A model generated the notes under the pieces. The model searched no databases. It was not told the origin of the DNA and saw nothing but the letters and a program-made list of their open reading frames with translations. DNA of 64,000 bases from assembly GCF_003590095.1 (NCBI RefSeq), contig NC_039488.1, positions 13,268,001-13,332,000 of the forward strand, in the 5' to 3' direction. The first letter of the stretch is position 1. Each line of letters starts with the position of its first letter. Source of the stretch: Trichoplusia ni. Taxonomy: Eukaryota; Arthropoda; Insecta; Lepidoptera; Noctuidae. A program made the position numbers and the translations under genes. This document shows positions 12,101-27,100 of this stretch, piece by piece.

Positions 12101-15100
12101 GGAATATTTTGCTCCCTGTTAGGCACTCCTACATAAGTAATTTAATAGTTGAAAATGTCCACAATTTTATCTGATTTTACCTATAAGAGTTGACTTTACA
12201 TATAAAGTTACCTTTTTTGGCACCGTATACATGTACAACGGAAACAACGGTAGCAAAACTTTAGGATGTATTGCACTGTTACTAATAAGTTAGAACGGAC
12301 CTTTTATCTAAAATAAAACTCAATTCAAGACTTAAAAAATACGTATTATCAAAAGTCACAATTACGCTACATTACAAAATAAAATGAGTATACAAAATTG
12401 AACTGTATTTCTAATTGATGATGGGCACAAATTCCGTTGTTTCTGCCTCGTCGACGAACTCTGACGGCGGGGGCTCGGCCTTCACGTGCTTGGAGTAGTC
12501 GTAGGTCAGGATCTTGACGCCGAGGAACCCGCCCGAGCCGCGCCCGCCTCGGTGGTAGATGCCCGCGCCGCTCAGTAGCGACGCGCCTTTGGTGTTCAGA
12601 GCTGAGGGCAAAACGCAACGTACTATTTAGTACATTAGAGAAGAGATCATTCGTGAAAGTTACAAAAATCGGGACAACCTTCATTTTGTTTTTATTTAAA
12701 AATTTGCAAGTAATCAATCCACATTGGTCACTGTTGGCCGAAGGACAAAAAATGATTTGCTGCTTTCGCTAGGAATGTTTACGTACCTTTGGTTGGCACT
12801 ACTGGCTGTATATCAATGAATGGCACGGTGCTCTGTGCCGCGTCGGCGTCGAAGTCTGAGTGCGTGAACTCTATGTACTGGTCGTGTTGCGAGTTGATGT
12901 GCAGAGTTGTCTGCTTCCGCGTCGGGATGTCAGGCTTGTACAACTTAACTCGTGTTCTAGAACAACAACGATAAAATTAAATCTTCGAAAGTTCTCTACG
13001 AACGCTGAGGTTAAGTTTAAACCGCAAATGGATAGCTACCTTGGCATATGAGATCCTTCAGTGTTGTCGTTGCTGATCCACTGGCTCTTCTCAGGAGCTA
13101 GCCTGCCGGTCGTGTAGTTGAAGGGAGTAGCACGAATCTCGAAGTGAAGATGAGCACCGATCATACGGAATCTGTTAAAATATAAATAAGTCGTGTGATG
13201 AGCTAAAAATATTATTCGAACTATAAAAGGAGGAGGTTGTAGTAAAGTGTTCACCTGGCCCCGGTGAGTACATGTCCGGCGGGTGCGTCCAGCTCATCCA
13301 AGTCGATGGCTCGCCTCTCGTACGTGAGCGTGTGGTAGTCCACACCCTGCGTGACTCCCACATGCATGGGGTCGAATGCCTTGACTGCCACCTCTGTGGA
13401 GGACTCCACGAAGCCGCGCTCCGCCAGCGCGCCCTCATACACCTGCAGGTGGAACACCTTGCCCAGCTTCACTAACCGCATACCAGTTACAACCCTGCGA
13501 AATTAAACAAGTTGTCACAACCATCAGAAGGATGAACGAACATGAAGTCGACCCGCACACCCATGCAGTTAACACAAGAGAGCAGACATAAAGATCTTAT
13601 TAGAACCCAAGTTGTATTCGCTATGATTACACCTGAAAGCGGTACTCCCAATTAAAGCCAGCGAGACATAGATGAGATACAGTTAGATTAGTTTCTCCGC
13701 TTTTCAATTACTGACTTGTTGTTGTCAATGTCTGCCAACGCTTCTCTCAAGCTGAAGAAACGTTCAGATTCGATTTCACTGTCCTCGCATAGACAAAAGC
13801 AATACGAGCAGTGAGTAAGGGTCCATCTCCACCAAGAGTCGACCTTTGGAGGAAAAATGTTCTCATTATAAAACGGTATTATTTATGGAAGTAAGTTGGA
13901 TTGGAGTGTCCCTATGCGTGTGCGAGCGACCCGAACATTCAAGGGACTAACTTGTTGTTGTTGATGTCTGACGTGGCTTCCCGGAGACTGAAGTAGCGAT
14001 GAGAGTTGGTCGCGTCGTCACACAGGCACAGGCAGTACGAGCAGTGCCAGAACAACCAGCGCCACCACGAGTCCACCTATACATTCCCATCGGATACTAT
14101 TCACTACCGACATACTATACTCAAACCAGCGCATCTACTCAAAAATCCACTAACATTCAGCCATAAAATTAGAATACATCTTAGCAAGTAAATATATATA
14201 TTCGAAAGCTAATATATTCTAAGTGATAGTCATGTATAACTTGTTTCGCTATCATATTAATGTTCCGATTTGTTTTAATCGCCTGACCTTATTTGCTGCT
14301 TCAATCCGGAACGGTAGATAAGCTTAAAAATACATATAACGCATATGTATTTTTATCGTGTCGTGTTTAATAACTAAAAGCGAGTTTTGTTTAAATGTTT
14401 GAACAAGTAACATGTTTCTGCTCGTAATACACTGTACTCTGTACCCTAATATTGATGTGCTCACCTTGGTTGTCCCCTGCCGGCAGCTGGAGTCAGCCTT
14501 ACCGAGCGTACGTCCGTTCTCATATTGAATCCATTCATAACGCCGCTGGCTCTTAGGGCTCTGTAACAAAGTACGTCTGTTGTGAATCGTGATATCACGC
14601 CAATCCCTCTACTATTTGCTAGCCTCCTGATAAAAGGTCGGTCTTCGCTTGTTTGTTTCCTAACCAGGTCACGACCGCCACTCGTTTGTTTACAATGCTA
14701 TTTTTAATAGCGACTCCAATTATTTGCTCTTTGTTCATGATTCTAATAGTCTAGTATATATCTTTGCTTCATATAATTCGTTGTTTATAGATCGTTATAT
14801 TTCGTTACAAACACATCTGAAAGTCAATGGTGTGTAGCACTGTAGTCAGTTAATCAAGCAATAATTAAGATGTCCAGACGGCAATTAAAATAAATTAACC
14901 ATATAAGAGAATTAAACGTATCCTGAGAAACGACATTGTTAATATATGTATTTCAAACACAATGATATTGTGATGTTCACATTTTGATTCTCAAAACTAC
15001 TGATGTTTTATATTCCGGGTTCTCGGCATTGTTGACGATCTGACAAGTGTAAATATGTAGTGTGACTCACCGCGGGGCACACCCACATGTCGGAGTCGAT

Positions 15101-18100
15101 GTACTGGCAGTCGATGATCCTGCCGTTGCAGGCGGCCTGCTTGGCGCAGAACTGCTCCTTGTAGCAGTCGTGCCGCTCGGCTAGCGTGTAGAACGCACAG
15201 TTCTCCTTGCACGTGCCGTCGCTGTTCATGTCCACCTCGTTCTCCACGTAGCCTTGCAGCAACCTCGTCACCTCCGCATACGTGTCTGCCGAACGATATT
15301 GTTAACTATCTTTTGGTGCCTTGTTTATTTTAATTTTTTTAAGTTCAAATTTTATTCAAATTCCCTTTAATCGCATGACCTTAAGTAAAATGTTCTGCAA
15401 CTCATTGCTTGATTATAGCAAATTGAAAAGTTAATTATGAACTGTCCATTAAAACAGTTGTTAACTGTTAGATTGTATTGTGACTACAATACATACCTTT
15501 TGTGTACTCTTGCGGGTCACATCGGTATAGTTTTCTGTTAGCCCGCGAGAGGGCAGCGCGTGCAGCGGTTGCGGTCTGACCTGTCCTCTCGGCGTACCTC
15601 TGCCGGGTCAGGCTAGCTTCCTGGGTGAAGTTCCCTGAAAAATACATAATAAAATAACCTATTTAATATTTTCTATAAATGTAGAAAATTAAAGAGAATC
15701 AATAATCTTTCCATAACATTGCTGTTTCCAAGTTATTCAAGTATGATTAATATGAGATGACATGCAATGTAAACATATTAAATATTTGTTAAATTAGTCA
15801 TGGAACAAGCAGATAAAAATTCAAATTATGTTATTTTATTATACGTTTGCGGTGAACAATGCAATGGTATGTTATCAAAATGTAAATATTCCTGTCCTCT
15901 ACAATAGCAATAAATTCGGGTTTTTAAATAAACTACCTACTACATCATGTAAAAATACCAGCGGTTTTTACCGCCTCTGAACTAGCAAACAATTGACATT
16001 TTAATTTCCAAAACAGTTACATATTATTTAAACACAAAACATGATAAAATATGTTTTTTTTAATTCATGAAATGAATTAATTGAAGTTGGTATTTATGTT
16101 CTCCTGATGTGCTTATGTAGAACAACATAACACAAAGAGTTGACATGATAGCTTAATTAAACGTTTCGCGTATCATTTGTAGATAGGATGTTAATGTGGA
16201 CTGTGGACACACGCGGTGACGCATGCACTCGTTATTGCAAATGAAAAATAAAATGTGAATCAACTGAACATCTATAATAAAAATTACAGCTTTCATTTTA
16301 CGATATGTTATTTAATTTTGTGGCATTATCGGGCGGACTGAGTGTCCTCTTCCTCTCGTACGATATCCAGACTGACAATTGAAGGTTATAACGCAGTTCA
16401 TTCAACAATTATGTTGCTAGTGACCTTGACCACGATTTTAACTTCCCTGTCCCCAATAAACAAACAAACAATGGAAACGTACGAATGCAAAATTATGGAG
16501 AGAAAATTGTATAAGGTTTCCAACCAAAACACTATTAGGGCTTGAGGTTTTTCCTAGTTCAGTGGTATAAACCTTACCTCTTCCGTATATCCTGAGTAAC
16601 ATCCAAGAGAACTGCATCATAGCGTATCCTTTGATCTCTGTGAGCGCGATCGTGTTGTACATGTCGTAGATGAGCTGGTGCGGGGACATCTGCAGGACGC
16701 ACACGTCCGAATCCTCCTCCTGGAATTATCACATCACGATACTTAACTAATGGGCCTTTAACCTATAGGACTATTACTGTTTGGGAGAAAACTGTATAGG
16801 TATAGTAAATAACTAGCTGTTGCCCGCGACTTCGTCCGCGTGGTTAGAAGATATAAGTTAGGAATTTTTGAATGGAAGCCTACGAAGATAAACAATTTTC
16901 CCTGTTTTTCCACATGTATATAGCCTTAAACCTTCCTCGATGAATGGTCTATTCAAGACATTTTTCAATTTAAACCAGTAGTTCCTGAGATTAGCGCGTT
17001 CAAACAAACTCTTCAGCTTTATATATTAGTAGTATTAGGATACTACACGGATAACCGAGTGGTTGGGGTCACCAAAACTGCTCGACTTATAGCAAACGTT
17101 TATGTGATCATCGAATGCTTGGCCTGAGTCTGGGTCTCTTTGTGCATGTGACATAAAGATCGAATTCCGTCCGGATTCGTTTTTAAAAAAAGAATACGGA
17201 TTGTATTTTTGTACCCTACTGCTATTCGACACGGAAGCCTCAACCACTTCGTCAATAGAGCTATAATGCTGTTGCAGTTGTTGGATGAGAGATGTCTGTC
17301 TTCCTCTTTCATAACTGCAATAGTCTTAAAGTGGTCATGGTATGCTCTCAGGCGGAAAGTTTTGAGAAACTTACTTTAATAATTTAGATTAAAAAGTAAG
17401 CATAATTGCTGTGACGAGAACTATTTAGAAACGAATGATAAATTAAAATATTGTAAAATACAGTTCACTTCCAGAATATTTGTGTGTTTACATATTGTTT
17501 TGAATAATATAATAATATCACAGAGTTCAGGGTCTTCTGTTCAAAGTTGTAATTATTTGATTTGTCAAAGTAAATACTACACACTGCCAGCAGATAACGT
17601 TGCATGTCGATTGATAAATATTTTTGTATTTGCTTACGAATGTTTTGGACTATATAAAAGAACTTACTTATCACTGCCTTGCTCGCTCTAATCTAGTTCT
17701 AGTCAATATATTAACTTTAAACGCTTCATTATGTACGAGTCATTACGATAATTATATTAATTAGGTGCCAAGTGATATATTTACTTATGAATGCTTTACG
17801 TAATTACGCCTTATATGGACATTAGCAGACATTATTTATGTTATTGTATTAGAATTGCAGGCTCACGCAGCAAATTCCCTTACGACTACAACACAAGTAG
17901 TTACATTAATGCAATTTAAACGTGACGCAAACACATAACTTGTGTTCTTAGGCTTCTGAACAAGGTAAACATATTAAGTATCAAGAATGGAAATTGTTAA
18001 TTAACTTCACGTATAGGATAATCAACGGAATGTGCGTTTTCCTTAGATCACTTCCGGTTGTATGTACGTCTGTTTATGTATCCGCGGATCGTGTTACACT

Positions 18101-21100
18101 ATGACATACAGCTTGGCTATGTAAAGTTCTCTGATTCTGAAAGTCGGCCCCAATAAGTTAGGTAAAGACTTGGCTAAAGATGATCATACACTATGGGACT
18201 CCCTGGCTAGGTTTTATAGGTCTTGTACGCGTTTAAAAACAAAACCCAATTACTGAAAGTCCGCTGTCCGTTCATCCGTCAACAGGCTGTATCTCGTGTA
18301 CCGTTATAGTTAAAGCTTATTTCTTTACAGACGATGGACTTATTTATATTTCCGCTATAAGTATATAAAGATCGATTTTAAGCAATTGTTGGAAGGTGAC
18401 AACCTATTTTGTGGTTATCTTTAACCTATTTGTACAAATGTCATATAGATTCGGGAGTACGACTCACACTTGTTCAGTTTTTAACACGCTTTTTTTATAA
18501 TAGGTATTTCGGTATACCTATGACACATCTCTGCTATCTTCTTTATCTGAAGAATTCACTTTCGATAACCGCATTTCGTCGACTTCGCGTTTTTACAAAC
18601 CGTTGTAAATATAAAACTGATTTTATTCTTCAGTACGGTATGTGGCGGTGACGGCTATAAATTATAATTACGACGCATCTATAACACTCTAACTTTCACG
18701 TCCCGACCTTAGCTAACGTAGTGTGCATCGATGACATTCCGACGTGCTTTACCGTATACAAATACAGAGAAAACATTCAGTTTGTGGTAGTTAGACTTAT
18801 TTAAGTTCTTAGCGGTGCCCTCGCTACGTCCACGGTTTTTACTACATAATTCATAATATAAATAGCTCTGTAAATCCCACAAAAGCCGCTTCGAATCGAA
18901 CGAAACCTTTATAAAAGAAACCTGATTCTAGATATTTTAAGTGTTAGTCATATTCGCAGCAAGCAGGCACTTGGTATCGAGGGCACTGCTTCTACGAACG
19001 CGAACGAAATACGATTGCTCAATAGATTCATTATACAAACAACACGCTAAGGACCTGATTCCGGTGTACTCCGAAAAATAATTATGTTATTATACCTTAA
19101 TCGCAAACAATCCGATTGTTTAAGCTTAAACATGAGGTCACTGACACACTGCCTAATATTCATGTCTATCTTGAAGTTTATTATGCAAGCGTAACGTCTA
19201 CCCCACTTTAATGTAAACAACCATGTTACCATGAGTCCCGTTCGCAGTATATCGCCGTGCTCTAGCAAGTCGTGCAACTTCCTCACGGCTTGCGCCACAG
19301 ACGCCTTGGGGTCCATGAGCACGGACTCCGCCATGTCCAGCCACTCTCTGACAGGCGCGGGAACTGCACCCGGCACCGCCTGCCGCCTAATAAACTCGAT
19401 GAAGTTCTTGTAGAAGCCGTCAATAAGCTGCAACTTCTCCAGAACTTTCGTCCATGCCCAAGAATTGACCGGTGGTCTTTTAGTAGCCGGTATTGACTCG
19501 ATTTGCTCATGTAAGGCGTGGAAGGCCTTTGTTAGTTCGATGTCCCCGCCAAGGCCAGAGTCCCTCCACGAAGGGTCCGTAACGTTCTTCCATAGCTCTT
19601 CTTCCAAGTCGTAGAACTTTTGTCGCACTAAGTCTATTTGTGTGAGTTCGGTTGCGAGACCGATCGCGAACAGCGCAGAAAGCGCTGCGAATCTCATTGT
19701 GGCACTCGATGTGAAACGTTTTGTGACGCGGCACGAGTTACACTGACTGACGCGAAGTGAGGGGACCGACCGAACGCACCGAGTGGGGACGCTGTAGTGA
19801 TGTACTGCGGTGTCATTTGAGGTCGATAAATCCGCTTTTAAATCTATTGTTCATGAATTCCCAATTCGTTACATCTCGTTGAACTGACAATTGAAAATGA
19901 AATTACCAATGCGTTGATCAGGCATTTTATTGTTAGCTTTTACCTTCGCTTTATCCTTTAATAGGTTCTCTTTATTCATTAATTTGTATTGTTTCTTATC
20001 GAAGAAACCAATTAGTAAAGGAAACGTTAATTAGTTGAGTGCCTAAAAGTAAGATAAATTATATTTTTTTAAATGTTTGAAACAAAATTATTTTAACTTA
20101 GAATGAAGGATATTAACAAACGTTATATCGACATCGATTCGTTCTGCTGTTGACCACCACATCTCTAACGACCCGCATGTTAATACAGTTAGCTGTACCA
20201 AAACAATAATACTTCTGTTTTAACTCTTATGTCTATTGAATAAGATACACAATCGTGCTTCCCGACATGTATGTATATGTTTGCGGCAGTAGCATTGTTA
20301 TTATTATTTGCTCATTACGTGTGCGGTGTCAGCTGGCAACTCCCGCGCAATATGTCGCATGCGTTAGCTATATTTTTTTACACACACATTGAAATACGAA
20401 ACTGATGTTTTCTTTGTTGAGTTCTCTGAATCTCACGTACATGGAAACAGGTTGTCTTGTCAATCTGTTCGTAAAATTCGTTCTTCCGTACTGAGTCATC
20501 GATGCAGAAACTTAGTAATGCGATTAACGTATTTGTCATGATATCCTGACTGTTATTTTTATTCCGTTTACTTTAGTGGGCTGACACAAAGGTATTCGTG
20601 GCGAATTATGTCATCAAGTTAATAAAACAAAAAAAAAACGCTAACTAAGTATTTCGGCTTTTGAATTACGAGTAAGTGTTGTTTGTTTAATGTACATGTT
20701 AGAAACTTGAACGTGACTTATCTTTTTCAACATGAGCACAACTTAAAACGCAAAAAAAAGTTAAAACCTAACGCAAAAACGCAAGTACCATGGCCCAGTT
20801 AGATCCGTGAGCTTTCATATTATGTTAAAGGAATCTACGAGAATATTAAAACAAAATAGAAGGCATAACTTTGTATAAGTAGAACCACAAAGTAAGACAA
20901 GTTTCAGAATGCAGTTCGTAACATATGACCTTAATTATGCCTGAAACTACAAACAAAGACTTTGCAAGTTGCAAATTAATTTGACTCGTGTTATTTATTC
21001 AGTATGTTTTACTAACAAGATATTTATTTAGACTGCTGGTGTTTCATTAATTTGAAGTTGAATGCTCTTTAATAACTGAATAACATTCATGTGTTTTTTC

Positions 21101-24100
21101 ACACGCTTTTAAGCTCTGTACCTTGATGAAAACTAAACTACTTGTATTCAAATTGTCGTCTATCCGTAATCAAATACATGCATGAACCTATTAATCTTTC
21201 AACAATATTATAAAAAAATGCACAGCAATAAATCGATGCATCGCCAGCCCTACAATGTCAAGCCATCAAATACATTATTTTCATTGATACGACACCGGTG
21301 TAGTGTTGTGCGTTATAAGGAAACACCAATTACAGTCCTTTTGCCGGTCCCGGGCTGGCTGCGTTTTGTGGGGCGTTGTGCGACCGATCTAAGTACTGAC
21401 GTCACAACTCTGATCGCATGCAAGCCGTGTATCCAGCTAGGTTAGAGTTAATTATCTCAACACAAAGGCAACGGGTATATTATAGATATTACCTCATCTC
21501 TTTGTTTTATGGAGTAATCAGGAATTGTGTCTCTAGAAATCTTGTAAATTCTTTTGTCTATACGGATGGCGATACAGGGGTCTAAGTCAAAAGCGATCCC
21601 ATGATTCTACCTTAAGCAGTAGAAGGGGCCCGGGGTGTTTTTAGTAGGTGGCAAACCGACGTATCCCTAAGCCGTGCCCTTTATGTGGATTAAGTTATTA
21701 GCGTTTCATCCCGGAAAAAGAGGTCTAAGTCAAAACTCATGGCAAGACCGCTGACCCAGCGCGAGGCAAGCGAAGGATTTGTGATATCCAAAAGTCTGTG
21801 TGGATGTCATTTGTGTGTGATATCATGTTTTTAAAACATCAGTACATCTAAAAATATACGGTACGTGCTTTATTTCCGATTACGGTTCATCGTCTCAACA
21901 CATCATTATTCGAAGTGTTATTTAAAAAAACAAAATACAATTGGCATTGACAAAGACACGTATTTACCTAGATTTAAATAAATTCGTTTTGCAGTTGATA
22001 ATTTATCACAGGTTTAGTACATGATATTTACAAAATAAATTGTTATATATTTATTTTAATGTATTAAGTTTCTACGGATGCTTATGTAGTATTATAACTT
22101 GTTTTATTTGTGTTGTGCGTACTGTGTTTTTGCGGAGTTTATAACGAATCGAACAGTACACTACAGTTAAGGCCATCTTTACTCAAAGTCATTTTTACTT
22201 TTAAGCATCTGCTTCGGTACGTCTTTAGTTTGCCTACGTGGTATAAAAAACTAAGTAAAAACAAAAATAAGATGTAAGTGATAGTGACTGATCATATTTT
22301 ATTCTTCGCTATCATGTTTTTCATGTTGCTTTTTTAAGATAAAATTCCTAGAAGTTTTAAAATCGACTTATAAACTGAATAACGTAATATCGTCTGTTCT
22401 ACAAAAGAAGGTTAAGTTTCTTATGTTTTCCAAGAATCATTAGGTCTTGCTGTCTCGCCAATCCATTGTGTCAGTTAAGATTTTTTCCCAACCACTTAAG
22501 TGTAGTTTAAACGTGTCTAAGGACTATAATGACTACGTCTTATCATAGTTATTACTTATATATTCTAGGTTTATAAGATTACTAGCTTTTCGCCCGCGGC
22601 TTCGCCCGCGTCGAGTTCAGTTATATCGTGTTTCCAAGAGAACTCTTCATAAGTCCGGGATAAAAACTACCAACTATATCTCAATACCAAATTTCATTGA
22701 AATCAGTTCAGTGGTTTAGACGTGAAAGTGTAACAAACAGACAGACAGACAGAGTTACTTTCGCATTTATAATATTAGTAGGGATTGTATACAAATTGTA
22801 GTTTTTTGCTGCAAAATTTATTTCAGGCTACCAAATACTACCGTATCATTTCTAGTTGTTTAGTTTCTAGTTGTAGGCGTTTGAGCAAAATAAATGAATA
22901 AACAAACAAACGCACCCGTAAACTTTTCTCTTTGTAACAGTAAACTTGAAGAATAACTTTAACATAATACAATGAAAGTGTTTAACTACCGAAAATGAGC
23001 TGAGATAGTCAGAATGAAGCTAAAAACAAAGTAAACAATGGCAATGTTGATTATCGCAGGTCAATGCCAGTGTTGGCAGAGGAAATGGTTCCAGGAAAAG
23101 ATACGACCTTTATCACATCCTTTATAAAATGCGACTGCCATTTCAGTCGAAAGCTCTATCTATTTGTGTGTTATTTTAAAACGCATTTATGTGTTAAGCT
23201 TTCTAATAAAGCATTGCTAAATGTATTAGCAATTAGGAAAGAATTTTGTGAACGTGTGTTTTTATGCAGCACAATTTTGTGTGGCAAATTGATATCAGTA
23301 ATTAACGACAAAACGACGTCAGTTTACGAATTAACACATAGACATATATACACATAAATACTTATTTATAAAAAACAGCTTGAACAAGAATTGAAACCGT
23401 TTTATCAGACCTCTCTTATTGTCTTACGGAATTAATAATTTAAACTACGAGAATTAATTCTTAATTAAACCCAATTAACTCCTGAACACAACTGAAGATT
23501 ACTTGCCCTTCTTTAATTACAGAAAGAGTATCAAACTCAACGCATTTGAAGACTGACCTTCGAATATTCGATCATTATAAGAGTAATAAGCTCAATATTA
23601 TCAACACCATGTTGTCGACATGATAATTTCCCACCGTACTGCTACCAGGTTGCACGATAGTTCTCATAGGTTATATAATGTTTTGCTCTATCACTTCACA
23701 CGGTTGTTACTAACACCAATATCTAGGTATTGTGTTTATCTCACATTCGACATGACGTTTTCTCACTTATAACAACCATAGTGATACGGAAAGGTTTAAC
23801 TACATTTTTTTATGAAACTAATGATGTATCCCTTTGTATAAGGCGAGGAAATCATGTGATTGATTTTTTAAGGTGTGTTGCCTGTGTTATTAGTCTACCT
23901 GAAGTTACAAATATGTTGTAAGCTGTCTGAAATTTGGGTTCCATTGCGTTTTAATTAAGACTAAATTAAATATCTAACTTCTTTAGCATTTTATAATTTT
24001 TATTTGTCTCCTAAACCACGACTGAAAGATGTTTGTGGGCCATAACAATTTTAATAAACAACAACGGAGACAATTTCAGTTGTTGTAAACTTTATGGAAT

Positions 24101-27100
24101 GTATTACAATTTCCTTTGCGTCTCGCATTACTGCTTACAACTTAATCGATTTACAGATTTCTGACCCTCGGGCTTCGATACCACTGGTCAGTAGCCGACA
24201 AATTGGGGTGTGAATTGCTTTTGAAGGATACAGTTATTTGGTACCAACTTAAACAGCACTCGTCCCAGACTGAGTTGTTTGACCCTTATATGTATGAGTC
24301 ATCTTTTACTGTTAGCAAATCATCTTTCTCCTTTTGTCGCATGACGTGTATTGTCTAGACGATAAAAGAATATAATTATATTTAAATAACCGACATCCAT
24401 CTTTGTTTCAAGTTTTAGGCGTACAATTTTTTTTTTCTATAACTCTAACTAGAATGACTAATATCATCATCATCGTTAAACACAGCTTACAGTGTGAGTA
24501 ATATTAATGTACGGGCATGTAACCGGTTTCCTTTGCCTTCTTAAGAAGTGAGGCCAATGTGTTTCAAAACCTTATGAGATTTTTTAAGCTACTTAAATTA
24601 ACGCAGATTATTCGCATGACGAGGAACACCGTTTACTTAATCATAAAATTGATTTAATTAAAGTCGCCATCGTTAGCCCAAGCTATTGTATCGAATAGGA
24701 TATACTAAGTTGATTCACAGCTGACCGGCCGTTGTTGCGAGTGAAAGTACTGCAGGCAACGATTTATAAAAGATTAAGTTGCCTCAAACGTAGGAATATC
24801 AATAAGTTTGAGTTTGTTGTATACCGTAGTGTATGCTACGGACCGTTTCGAATGAGTCACGCAACAGTTGACATTGAAAATGAAGCCGCCCTTTAATTCG
24901 TGTTACATGTATTGTACGTACCCGCATGACTCTTGATAATAATGATACAAACCATCAATGAGGACCAGCATAATATACTGTTGACAATTGACTACATGTT
25001 TAAGTATCCCTTATTATTTCAAACATCTGGCAGTTGATGACAGATAACAAACCTCTAGATCATCGTTAAGTAGCTGCAATATCCCGCGTCCCAACAAATT
25101 CTTATGTGGAGGCACAACCAAAGCGTGTATTCGCTCCAGCAAGCCGGGCAGCGCGCCGTGATCGTGGGACACACATCCCTCTGCAAAGTCCAGTAATGTG
25201 CTTCTTTCTAACTCCTCCTGCAGTCCCACATACTCCCGCATCAGCCGATTGGACGATGCTACTCGGTTTAGCAAGTCTGACATCTCATTCATGCGCAGCT
25301 CCAACCTTGTTGGTTTGTTCTCTCTAGTCTTAGCCAAGAAGTAAGTCACTTCACCAATTTTATTTATTCCAAGTTCCAGTTTTTCAATAGACCGCGAAAC
25401 AAGAGCGAGTCGCGCCAATATCTCCCGCTCTCGTCTGCGGAACACGGGTATGTCCACACCTCCCGTCGCATTGAAAGGTTTCCCGAACACATCCCAGGAA
25501 CTTATAACTTCTTCACCTATTTCTTTACCTAGCCGTAGTACGTCGACGACTTCGTCGACGAGTGCGCGCGAAGTGTTTACGAATGCGAGTACGACGAGAA
25601 GCACGCGAAAGGTGCGCACGCGTTGAACAGACATGGCGGCGGACGCGCACCCACTGATGTTGCGCGCTCGAGGTCGTGGGGTTGCCAATACACAACACTA
25701 GATTACCCACGAAACAACAAACACAATTCCCTTTTAGAATAATTTATGTACGATTTGTTGAGTATCGTTGCGTCTCTCGCATTAATTTAATAAAGTGCTT
25801 ATACTCGGACTCTACGCCGAGGCCATAGAACTGACTGAACTAGTCTCACTTATTTTTTACCGTTTCGTTAACCTCGTCTACCTTGATTGGTCCGGCGTGT
25901 TTAGTAATGCTTTTTGATTAGTCATTATTTATAGCTTTGTAGGAACATTGCTATTATTCTTAAAAATATATACCATGCTTGCTTGTTTAAGTAAAATAGC
26001 AGGTGGCTAATGATTTTAATTACGTTATTATATTAAATAATTCAAGAATTCGTTTTACGGGATTTAATTTAATATAATCAAAGTCTGAAATAAAAAATAT
26101 CTGAGAGTGAAATTATAGTCCTCGTAACGCGTAATTCACTTGCGACGCTAGCAACACTGCTCGTTTGCTTAGTTAATGTTTACCGCCGCCCCCAGATGCT
26201 TTTTAGAACACTTTCGCTTTCTGCCGACCCCTTTTTTATCAATAGCTTCATACTCTGATAAAGGACCTGCTTGGTTGTCGGAATTTTTATTATTATGGTA
26301 ATGGGACCTCAATTTTAGGACAGGTAATAAAGATCTTTACTTTTAGGAAAATAACTTTTGCTGGATACATTTCGATAGAATTCAAAATATTGGGAACTTA
26401 TTTAAAACTAAAGTTTTATAAAAATGAATTAACAACAACATGTTTGTTTAAATAGATGTTTTGCAAAAAAACTTTGCTAGGATAAAACCAAACGAAATTT
26501 AACATAAACTTACACCCTTCGCAGAGGATCATATTATGTCTAGATCAAATGAGTTAGTGTACCTAGATACGTAAAAGCTTACTGCTTCTAAGAATGCTAT
26601 CAGCACATTTGTTGCTAAGATGGTACTGCCGACTTAAGCGGCAAAATGAAATACGATGCAAAGGTACGGGGTGCTATATGTAAATAAGTACTTTACGTTC
26701 AAAAAGTGCTGAAAGATTTTCATTTTATTTTATGAGATGCAAAAGTACTGTACCATTAAACAAGAGATGATAATACGTACTTATGTTTTTTTTTCCAACT
26801 TCGAATGCTTACACAAAAATCATTATCTTTATTATAAGCTTATAAGTCACCGAATATTCGCTCGTTTACTGCAATTCATGGTTATTGTCAATGTGTCGAG
26901 GTAGCCTAGCGGTTTTGGTTACGGATTTAAATGCTCAAAGGTTCCCAACCCAGGCAAGTGCCAATGTGGCGTTATCAACGTTAAGTAATTTCATTCTGAG
27001 ACACCTCTGACAAACGGTAAAAGGGAAACATCGTGAGGAAACCTGTACGTATTACAAATAATCTGAAATCGCCAAACCGCAGTGATCAAGCATAGTGATC

